Shown here: positions 36,160 to 45,411 of the stretch, in pieces
Numbering within the stretch: position 1 is the first letter of the stretch
Layout: each line of letters begins with the position of its first letter
Source of the DNA: Adiantum capillus-veneris
Lineage: Eukaryota > Streptophyta > Polypodiopsida > Polypodiales > Pteridaceae
Assembly: GCA_014529385.2 (NCBI GenBank)
Contig: CM043954.1
Span: 92,407,747-92,471,746, forward strand
Length of the DNA stretch: 64,000 bases
Direction of reading: 5' to 3'
Made by a program: the position numbers and the translations under genes
The notes under the pieces: generated by a model
Databases searched by the model: none
The model's input: the letters and a program-made list of their open reading frames with translations, nothing else
Told to the model about the DNA's origin: nothing

Positions 36160-37700
36160 CAGGCATTTCTTTCGGGGCAAGAACGATAGCCATGTCCTTG
36201 CTCCCCACACTGAAAGCATTTGTGGTCCTTATGAAAAGCTTCTAGCTCTTCAGGAGAGAGTTTATTTTTACCTTTGTAAACTCCCTTCTCCTTGGACTGA
36301 TTGTTGTTGGAATTGCCTTAGGAAGAGTTTGGGGCATTGTTCTTCCCTTTTGCTTCATTTAAAATTTATTTTCCATGGGCTTGGGATTACTTTTAGCCCC
36401 TTGTTGGAAATTAATGCGAGAAGCAACCCTAGGGTGGTGGATTACTTCCATGATAGAACCAGGCCGTTGGGAGTTGACATACTCGGCCATTTATTCAGGT
36501 AATCCCACACATAATTGTTGCTTTTGCTCGACAAAGTATATTCTTTGAAAGACAATAGTCTTTAGATGTAAATCCCAAAACTTGTCCACATATTTGTGGA
36601 TAGACTCATTGAAGAAGCAGCTTCAAACTCCCCCATTTGGTAAGCACTTTTTCCTTTGCATCACTTGCAAGGAACCCGAGGGATTCACGTGGAAAACTTA
36701 CCGCACCACGTAAGTGCAGGGGAGGGGTTTTTTTTTACAAGTTACATAAGCGTATAAGTTAGGGGAGAGGCCCCTAATAATTGATCTCCTAAGCTCTAAA
36801 TAGGGGAAGGGGTATCATATTTAGGGGGAGGCAGGAAATGAGAGAAACTTTTTGTGTTTCAAAATAATGGCTTCCCAAAAGAGTCCTCCCTCAAACTTGT
36901 GAGTCAATAGCTACAAATATACATGCAAGAACTAGCACTGCTTTGTATCAATTGCTTGTTTTGTGATTATAGTTCATTTGTTGAGGGATGAAAGCTATAA
37001 AGAGCTTGTATAGATGCAAATTCACACAGAGAACCTAAAAAAACTTTATAACCATGTTTTTTGAGTAATTTAGATGGGTCCAAATTGGACGAGTAGCTAG
37101 AGTGTAGGCTGAACAGGCACATAGTTTGAAAGTCAAACTAAAACACATTGAGGGTACATCTAGTTATCAACAGAAGTGGTTCCTTTGTATGTTGCCAATC
37201 ACTATGCTACACACTCTTTGATTAGTTTTACACAGCTAGATCATGTGAGACCTATATTTTATATGTAAGATAGGGGTATGATAGTTTTCTGCATTGATTA
37301 TCGTATAAGCGGAGAAAGGGGGGTCATAATCTCTAATATGAGTCGTATATAGGGTTTTTATCAAAGTTGTCCACTCTCGCAAGTGGCATCCCATTTTGTA
37401 TAGAGTGAATCCCCCGGGGCAAGGAATTGCTTCATGATGGAAACTCGTAGAGTTTTCCATGTCTTTGGGTCTTTGCCATTGCCACAAAGGCTAGCCCATC
37501 ATTGACGAGTAGAATTTTGGAAGTGCATAGCTACATGACGTACATTGGAGGACTTCGTGAAGCCCTTGCTCCAAAGGCTGCATCAAATTATTGGATGAAG
37601 GCCAATACTTTGTCGATAGAACCAAAGGTGCCATCATAGGTGAGAAAAGAGATACTCTTTCCTCCCTCTGAACTTCTTGTTCTTTTGGGACCTTTGCCAA
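36160..37700 (-). pseudogene. Element H gag remnant with CCHC knuckle
   Basis: CFQCGEQGHGYRSC at 36177-36218 is a perfect CX2CX4HX4C knuckle. Upstream, VASRINFQQGAKSNPKPME and further capsid-like text up to 37700 mark Gag. Frames are mixed and the copy is decayed. Confidence 0.7.
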
Positions 37701-37750
37701 GCAGGGTAAGCTTTGTGATGTCCTCCCCTCTTGTATTCTCTAGGAGAATA

Positions 37751-40050
37751 GCTATTGCTTTTGTCGAAAGAGGAGGAAGGTGAAGAAGAGGGTGACCTCT
37801 TTCTTACCTTTTTCTTCCTTTGTTTCCTCTTTGATAAGCCTTGGGAATTAAACAGTCAATAACAATTCGTGCAAGAACCATATAGCAAAATAACGAATGT
37901 AGAAATTTGTGTCTGGTTGTATCAATACCACTAGAAAGTTTTTTATTGAAGCATGGATTTGAGATACAATCAAGTGTGCCAATCTCATCATCCCATATGT
38001 ATGTAATTTTTAGGGATGTTAAGTTTCCTAAATTTATGAGTTACAAATCTTTTAGATTTGGACAATTATCCAAATCTAATGTTCAAACATGGATCCTCTT
38101 TGGGATTGAGATCCAGTCAATTGTCCAAGTCTTATCCCCTATGTTTGTGTATTTGTTAGGGATATTAAGGTGTTAGAAACATTAACTAAGCGTTTTGGAT
38201 TTGAGATAAGCTTTAAGGAATAGACAATCGACCACAATCGTTGCAAGACCCATGAATAAGTTAACAAAAGAAAAATTTGGTATTTAGTTGTACCAAACCC
38301 ATGGGGTAAAGGTGGTCTTTGAAGCTTGGGTTTAAGATTTGGATAGTTGTCTACATGTAGTTTGGGGCTAAGAGCTAGAGAGTTGTGTGGATCTCATCAC
38401 ATAGGTTTTTGTATTTGTTATAGATGTGAGAGGCCTTAAATCATGTTCACATTTATGAGAGTTGGACAACCATCCAAATATCAAGTTTAAACATGGATTC
38501 TCTTTCGGCTTGAGATTTGGATGATGGTCCAAATCTCATCTCCAGGGATGTTAAGCATCCTAAACTTGTGAGTCACCCCATGATCTTCTACCAGTTATAA
38601 CCTAGTAACTCGATTACTAGGGAGTCATTGTAGGATAATTTCACCATGGAACTCTTGCTTTTGATGGCCATCCAAATCTTGTGCACCCTATGTGTGATGT
38701 TCATGCAAAATCTCCCTCCTTTGAATTCAACCTCTTAAGATTTTGACATATCATGAAGTTGTGTTTTGATGGAGCAAAAAATGGTGACACATGAGTTTTG
38801 GATAGCCATCCATATCTCAACCATTCAACCTTTTCCTATATTCCTACGACACTTATAAAGTAGGGGCTTGATTAGTGCAACAATGCTCCTTGAAGAAATG
38901 AAAATTGAAATCATTGCAGTTTTTGAGTTACTTATGAAATGCTAGTAAGAGCAAGAATGTTGTATGTATAGCCCCCTCAGAAGAACCCACAATAGAATTT
39001 ATTCCAAAGGCCCTAAATATTTCAATCACTACTCAAATATCATGTCCATTCCAATGTCAAGACAAGGGGGATGCACTTGCCAAACCATTTCACAAAAGAG
39101 TGCACATTTACTAGTATTGGAGAGGATGAAGGGGTTCACCACTCACTTGTAAGGTGGTTGCACCCAAGGGGGTATGAGATCTAGAGGCTTGGGGGGGGGG
39201 GGGGGGGGGGGTATTTGGATGCTAATCCAAGTGTGAGGAAGAATAATAAGACTCCAATTCCAATTCCATTGAATAGAAAAGTGCAAATTTAAAAGTATTA
39301 GAAAAGATACTAGGATTGAGCACTCTTTTGTAAGTATCTTGTGCCCAAGCATGGCATGAGATCTCGACGACCATCCAAATTTCAAGAGAAGGATTCAAAA
39401 GAATTGTTGAAAGACCATCCCATAGAAGAGATCACATCTACTAGTATTGGTGAGGTTGATAGGGTTGAGATTTGAGAAGGTGATTGCACCCTAGGGAGCA
39501 TGAGACTTGGCTGCCCATCCAAATTTCAAGAGAAGAATTAAAAAAAAGGGTGCACTTGCAAGAGCATTTCATAAAAGAGTGAATAGTTAATGGTATTGGA
39601 GAGATTTTGAGGGGGATAGTTGGAAGACCAGCTAATATGGAAAGACAACCTTGATTTGTGATTCTCTACCATTTATAACCAACAAGCAACACAATTAGTA
39701 GGGAGTTGTTGTACACCATGGAACTCTTAATATTTGGATGACCGTCCAAATTTCAGGTAGCTTGTGTGCAAAGATCATGCAAGAGCACCATCCATTTTCA
39801 TTTCTCCTCTTGTATTTGTACATCTTATGAAGTTGTGTTTTGGTGTAACAAAATATGGTTGCACATAAGTTTTGAAATCCATCCAAATATCCACCTTTGA
39901 ACTTCTCCATGTCTACATGGGCCACTTGTAACCTAGCAACTTGATTAGTGTAGCAATTTGCCTTGAGGAAATTAAAAGTGAAACCATTGAGTTTCTTTTG
40001 AAATGCTAATTAGATGAGAAAAGGTTGTATGTATAGCTTCTACAAGAGGA
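37751..40050. repeat. Non-coding DNA with short inverted repeats and an old ~1.1-kb duplication
   Basis: No gene seen. Phrases such as ATTTGGATG..GTCCAAAT recur about a dozen times. Four are clean inverted repeats with 6-10 bp arms and 4-6 base loops: 38054-38077, 38512-38537, about 39213-39230 and 39732-39751. The block at about 38570-39000 recurs in diverged form at about 39650-40070 (shared AAGTTGTGTTTTG, GTTGTATGTATAGC and others, offset about 1075). Confidence 0.7.
39191..39211 (+). repeat. 21-base G homopolymer
   Basis: This is an uninterrupted run of 21 G. Such runs are rare in plant DNA and hard to sequence; the true length may differ. Confidence 0.9.
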
Positions 40051-42202
40051 CTTCCCCAAAGTTCTCTTGAGATTTTAACCACTATGTATAGTGAGACATC
40101 ATACGCGTATGATGTCTTTTAGTGTATTTTTGGACCAAATTTCTCTATAAGCTTGGATTTGGCTTTAGATAGGCTTATTCAGTGGATTTATGAAGTTTGG
40201 ATAGATTTTTGACTAAAAATGGCTCTGGAGACATCATACGCGTATGATGTCTTTTTTCATCAATTTTGTATTGGATTGGTTCTGTGGACTCCCCATGTAC
40301 TAGTGAAGGACTATATCTACTCAAATCTTGGTTTGGACTTGAGTATGTTGGATTTGGGCCAAAAATAGGCTTTAGGTGAAAGATTTTCCCTCAATTGGGC
40401 TAATGGGGTGATCCTCTTGACCAAATGGTTCCAAATTTCATATGTAGCATGTATTAGATATATATAATGGATGTATGATGACAAATGAGCAGTTTTGGCT
40501 CTGTAAGTGCAAATAGACATCATACGCGTATGATGTCTTTTGTGTCAAAATGGTGCTTTTTGGTTCCAGATAGCTTGTAGATGTGTTAATCAACAATCCT
40601 ACAAAGTTTCAATGAGTTTGGAGTTATTTTGACAAAATTAGGACCAAAAATCAATTTTATGGCCTACTTTGCGTCTTTTTGGTTTTCCTTGGGTTTTCTA
40701 ACTCCAATTCTCATGATACTTGGTTCATAGGATGTGATTAACATGTGGAATGAGGCTATGCACTCAAATGTTGAAATGGATGTGAAATTCATGCTGTGAG
40801 ACATCATACGCGTATGATGTCTTTTCTTGAAATGTTGGTCTTTTTGTGCAAAGAATGCTTTGTGCTAGTGCCCTAAGCCCTGCTAACTAGTTTTCAACTT
40901 AAAAAGTCATTAGTTCAGCTAAAAAGCCCCCTTATAGGCATTTCAGTCTCCGAAGTCGTCTTTTTGCCTTGGAGTTGAATTTCTTCAACTTTTCTTCTTG
41001 AGAGTTGCATTTCCAGCTCATTGGATATGTTGTGAAGCCATCTATTTGGTTGAACTTGACTTTGGCTTCCCGTTCTCCATCTTTCTCCTTTTGGTTGCCC
41101 GAAAGCGTCTTTTTCACCATCGGTAAGTGAATCAGCTTTCTTTTGGGTTTTGCTTGCAAACATAAGTCATCCATGTATATTTGAAGCTGCTTGTGAAGTT
41201 TCATTTCATTCGGTCGTCAATTTCAGCTGTTATGCCAAAATGACGCTTTGTGTGTCCGCAGCCGAATCGGTTGTTCCGACCTACTTTTGGTGGTCCAAAC
41301 CTGGAGATACTCCATGGTTGCATTGCCCCCGATGTTGTTAAGCTTCCTGAGAAGTTTTGTGTCGTTTCGACAACTTTTTCCTGTTTGCCTCTTGCAGGCT
41401 CTGTTGACCTAGGGTTTTTCCAGTCGTTCTTTCTCGAGCTTTGAGTGTTAGAAACCCATCTTCTATACTAGGGTAACCCACCTATAAGTTCTTGCAAGGT
41501 TTGATTAGGCGGTTGTGCCACTACCTAGCATTCTACCGCATTCCCCGTCTGCTCTTGTTTCTTGGTTTTGGTCAGTTTTCGCGACAAAAGTTAATGATAA
41601 GCATCAAAAGCTTATGGCAACGAGTCTACCTCTCATGTCTGGTGTCCTCTGAGCTCTCGTAGCAGTCGTAGAAGGCTGTAGAAGGTTGGATGCTCCTGTG
41701 TGCTCTTTGCTCTCTCCAAGAAGGTAATAGTGGAAATGAGCTTGAAAGTGAAGTGAAAAACACTTAACTTCGGACTTCCCGGATCACTTGTTACCAAATT
41801 TGACATGTGCTCCTAGCTCGTCGTGAAATGCACTTTAGGATTTGAAATTTCTCAATTTGGACTCCGTTTGACCTGTTTCTGAGAAATCTGTCCACTTTGC
41901 CAAAATTCTGTCATTTCGGGCTTTCCGCAACTTTTCCCGAATTGTACTCAATTTTTACCATGGGTTGCCCTTGTCATTAGGATCATCACCATCTATTCTT
42001 TTCTTTTTTCTGATCTCGTTTCACCTGCTTTTTTATTTTTCTTTTACTTTTATTAAGAAAATCATAAAAAATAAAGAAAAATAGCAAATTGAAGCCAAAA
42101 AATTCCAAACATACACAATAAATAGCTGGTAACCCTGTGTATATGAATATACACTTATTTGTGATTTCTGGACTTGGATTACCACTTTGTCCTCCCGGAC
42201 GA
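40051..42202. other. Palindrome-bearing non-coding DNA, probably 3' part of J and a related leader
   Basis: No gene seen. The left half (40094-40822) carries four palindromes and a diverged match to the J leader. From 41600 to 42202 the sequence adjoins the displaced J tail and is probably its 3' untranslated region. I could not find J's 3' LTR here. Confidence 0.5.
40094..40822. repeat. Palindrome cluster 2 (four perfect copies)
   Basis: The same 24-bp palindrome lies at 40094-40117, 40229-40252, 40515-40538 and 40799-40822. Start-to-start spacing is 135, 286 and 284. The DNA between copies is a diverged relative of the spacers in the J leader, e.g. both have an ATAATGGAT / ACAATGGAT phrase about 55-70 bases before a palindrome. 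Confidence 0.95.
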
Positions 42203-42381
42203 CTATGAAGTGTCTGTGGACGAAGCATTGTAGTTGTTTTGGTCATAAGTTCCCAATGCAATTGTAGAGCGATGATACAACAGTCTTTCCAATAAAGCTG
42301 CTCTTTGTTTGATTGAAGGATTGGTGGTCGGGTTTTGGGTTGGTTTTGGCACTTCGGTAGTAGAATCAGTAGATAGATTCT
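42203..42381 (-). pseudogene. Displaced 3' coding end of element J
   Basis: An open stretch on the minus strand runs up to the left border of element E and ends in a stop at 42203. Since E inserted into J with a perfect target duplication (ATTCT at 42377-42381 and 55730-55734), this stretch is most simply the end of J's Pol reading frame, cut off by the insertion. It is rich in Thr, Pro and Asn, with no domain. Confidence 0.6.
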
Positions 42382-42632
42382 TGTGCGCTCCTTGCCGCAC
42401 TGTCGAAGCAAGGGACTTGCCAATACACCGTGTGCGAGCCACAAAAGGCTCCAAGCACACAACAAGCCTAAACTAGCAAGCTCAAGAGAGCAAAGGGTGT
42501 GTCACTCACCGCTCTATGCTCGCCTTCGTGGTGGATTCCTCGCCGCGATGAAGAAGAGGCTGCAGTCGTGCCGCGCTCAACCGCCTCGCCGCCGTCGTGC
42601 CTTCGTAATGCTCGATCGCACACACACTCTCC

Positions 42633-42663
<31 letters not shown>

Positions 42664-42971
42664 GAGGAGGTGAAGAAGAAGAAGATGGAGATGGAGATAG
42701 AGCAAGAGCACTCTTCTATTGCACAAATGAGAGAATGAGTAAAAATTAGGTTTAGTTGGCTTTTATAGGAGCTCACCCCATTCACACTTGGGCGCCCATG
42801 CTTAGCCAACTAACCCTAGCATGTTCGTGTTAGAGTGCGCCTCTCATCGGCGATCACTCTACCTTTCCCTATTGGACCGACAAGCCCGGTGCCTGACTCT
42901 ACTTAAATAAATAATATGGTTACAGTGTCCGTCGTAGGCGATAGGGTGTCCGTGTGCCGTGAGGGTTAACA
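42382..42971 (-). repeat. 3' LTR of element E
   Basis: 590 bp, TGTGCGCTCC...GGTTAACA on the plus strand. TATAAAA on the element strand lies at 42761-42767. A short CT/CA tract (about 42630-42663) follows in the transcribed part. Confidence 0.95.
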
Positions 42972-42984
42972 TGCCCCCCTTCCT
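42972..42984 (-). other. Polypurine tract of element E
   Basis: On the element strand this reads AGGAAGGGGGGCA, directly before the TG of the 3' LTR. It is the expected primer site for plus-strand DNA synthesis. Confidence 0.85.
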
Positions 42985-44191
42985 GACGTAGATTCCGTCC
43001 TCGGAAGCTATTGAGTTGAAGCTTGGTATGTCCATGTTGTAGAGCATCTAGATTTGAATCTGCAAGGCAAAGTCACTGTTTTAGCAAGCGGAATTATATT
43101 GCCATAAATCATGAGGGGAATGTAAAGTACATGTGGAAATGAGTAATTGCAAGACTTATGAAATGTTAGACTGCCATTAAGGACAAATAAATTGCACTTT
43201 GAGTAGATTAATTAATCAAGAGTTTTGAGCTTATGGGTGAGTCTATCAATTAGTTAGCTATGACTAAGGTTAAAACAACTACTCTAGTACTAGCTAAGCT
43301 AAGAAGATTATCTAAATGCAAGATTCCCTAATTATGCTTTTCAGCTTTGATTAGCCAACTCGCTCTCACAACTGCAAACAAAAGCTTGAAATGTTAACTG
43401 TAAGCTCAATGGAAGTCTTTTAATTTTTCTTTATCTTTTTTTAATACTTTTTTACTTTGGGTCACAATCATGTGACATGTGTGCTTATGTTGTATGTCCG
43501 GGGTTTTTTGCTTCTCAAGGAAAAGCGCCCACACTGGGAACCTCTAGGGCTCTAGTACCATAGACAATACATGTGAGTGAAGTACCAATTCAAGCCAGGA
43601 TTTCTCTTCCAGCATAAGATTTTTCATTTGTGGCACTTATTTTTTTTTTTTTTTGCTTCCATTTCCTTGGTATTCGCACTAGTGTTTTTAGTTGTTTGAG
43701 TGAGCAAGCCTTTCTCTGCCTAAAACATTCCTAAGGTCTCAAATACTCGGATAATTTTATTAGCTAGGCCTAGTGGTCAAGTAAATGAGTTAACCTAAAG
43801 TCAGGGTCTCCTAATCTCCAGGCTCATCCATAAGATTAAACTGGAGTTCAATCAACTTAAGCAAAGACAAATTTATACATCTATAATGGCAGATAACAAT
43901 CATAACTATTGCACTCAAACAAAGAATGAAAAATCATTATTAGCAATTACACATATCCACCAACATGAATCATGGAAAGTAGTACACCTGGAGGTATGGA
44001 GTGGCTCATTTCGTTGAAGCAGATGTCCTCAGCCATGTGGATGGAGATCCATATAAGTCCTACCTAACACATCCAAAAACAGGCACTATACCTCTAGGAG
44101 GCATGTCAGTGTGAAAAATTAAAACTCCGAAAAAACAAACTCAAAACACAATCTAGACCCCTAACCTACCTATCTGTCACCCCTTTTAGAA

Positions 44192-44614
44192 TCAAGGAAA
44201 GAGGATATTATATAAACCGGGTGGCCACCCTAAGGCTAGGCCTCTATCCTCATCATCTAGATAAATAAAATCGTTGTCCGTGAGGCCATAGTCTTCCTCG
44301 GTCTCTATTAGTTCCTCTTCATCATCCTCTTGTGCAAGCATGCTAATCAAGAACCTCGTGATGCGTGGATACTCATCTTGTGCAAAAGAATAAGCATGTG
44401 CCATTGGAGACACATTCGCTACTGGGTAGGGATCACTAGTTAGCCATAGACGTATCAGCCATTCTAACTCCTCAAATTTTCTCTCACATGCAAGGCTCTC
44501 TATCAAATCCCATTCGCAAGAAAGTATAGGGTAGCATACGTAGAACACTTGAGGAAAAGACAAAGGGTACCTTTCATCAAAAATAGAAGTGCATGCCTCT
44601 GGTGAAGTAGCCAT
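44192..44614 (-). CDS. Accessory acidic ORF of element E (140 aa), function unknown
   Basis: An intact frame from an ATG at 44614 encodes MATSPEACTSIFDERYPLSF and about 120 further residues. Visible features: a Trp/Leu-rich middle (KFEELEWLIRLWLTSDPYP), then a strongly acidic stretch (EDDEEELIETEEDYG) and a Pro/Leu end. There is no signal peptide or membrane helix, so it is not an envelope-like protein in appearance, and I recognise no family. It lies between pol and the 3' LTR, where some plant gypsy elements keep extra ORFs. The start codon stands two bases after a pyrimidine-rich stretch ending in CAG (complement at 44617-44629), a good splice acceptor, so it may be made from a spliced RNA. 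The stretch 42985-44190 downstream has no recognisable gene. Confidence 0.6.
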   Translation of the reverse strand: MATSPEACTSIFDERYPLSFPQVFYVCYPILSCEWDLIESLACERKFEELEWLIRLWLTSDPYPVANVSPMAHAYSFAQDEYPRITRFLISMLAQEDDEEELIETEEDYGLTDNDFIYLDDEDRGLALGWPPGLYNILFP

Positions 44615-44895
44615 TTCTGACAAGACAAATAGATTTGGTTAGGCCTTTAAAACATAAGAGTTGTTTTTGTGTGTTGCTTGAATTGACACGGTGAATTTGG
44701 AATTATATGTAAGATCTGATAGGGTGCTCTCTCATTGCTAGGCGCTCTTGCTCTTTACTATTTTTGTTTTTTTGTGAGTATAAGGCTATATATATACATT
44801 CCCTAAGATTGGAATTGAGAGGTCAGGGAAAAAGGTTGAGAGGGAAACAAGTGAATGATGGATGTCTACAAACACTCCCCCCTTCCTTGGGTAGA

Positions 44896-45411
44896 TCATA
44901 CCGTTTGAAATGAGCTTGTCACCCTTTGAAACCAATTGTTCCAGTTGGTAATAGGTGAGGATTTTTGCCAGTAGTTTTCTATTACCCTAGGTGCCTCGTC
45001 AAGTTGCAAGGGTGGTAAGGTACTCTCCCAGGATCGAACTTGAAGTGGTTCATCAGGTGATTCTTGAACACTGGGAGGTGTGGATTCTTTTGTAGCTTCA
45101 TGGAGGTCCACTACTATAGATGGAGGCTGTGTAGAAGCTTTTACCTCTATGGATGTATTACATGAGGAGCTAGAATCTTCATGGGACTCCCCCCTTCCTG
45201 AGCTAGGTGGAACAAATCGTTCTTTCTTTGGTACCCAAACTAGCTCGGGAGCGGGTGTGTAGCATTCTGTGATTTTTTCCTTTCCACGATCATTGATTCG
45301 TTTTGGAGCTACGGGATTGGGCTCACTTGGGTCAGGTGATAGGTAAGAGCACAATCTACGTTTTGGCACCCAGATTTGATCATTTCCTTGATAGTAGCCT
45401 TGGGCTTCCAA
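44896..45411 (-). CDS. Pol-tail-like ORF of element E with W-V-P-K motifs
   Basis: 171 codons overlapping the end of the Pol ORF by about 100 bases in another frame. It contains DQIWVPKRR near its start and ELVWVPKKE in the middle, the same W-x-P-K motif that repeats in the Pol tails of element J and of the fragment at 24.6-25.9 kb. The rest is Ser/Pro/Glu-rich and likely disordered. No enzymatic motif. It is best seen as part of the Pol tail region of this element lineage. Confidence 0.5.
   Translation of the reverse strand: MEAQGYYQGNDQIWVPKRRLCSYLSPDPSEPNPVAPKRINDRGKEKITECYTPAPELVWVPKKERFVPPSSGRGESHEDSSSSCNTSIEVKASTQPPSIVVDLHEATKESTPPSVQESPDEPLQVRSWESTLPPLQLDEAPRVIENYWQKSSPITNWNNWFQRVTSSFQTV

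Larger units (their letters stand above)
32769..37750 (-). mobile_element. Element H: broken Ty3/gypsy chromovirus
   Basis: Minus-strand order from the right: gag (36.4-37.7 kb), CCHC knuckle (36177-36218), protease (35724-36047), RT (35.0-35.45 kb), RNase H (34297-34910), integrase (33.4-34.25 kb), chromodomain (about 33170-33260), polypurine-like tract next to 32769. This is the standard chromovirus order. A 3' LTR may be the unit at 31582-32768. I found no matching 5' LTR on the right. Broken, with ten or more breaks; some extra DNA within the gag part (about 36640-37230) may be a further insertion. Confidence 0.8.

Noticed and set aside
44192-44614. Envelope-like gene of element E
   Set aside because: No signal peptide, membrane helix or glycosylation-rich ectodomain; the protein is short and acidic.
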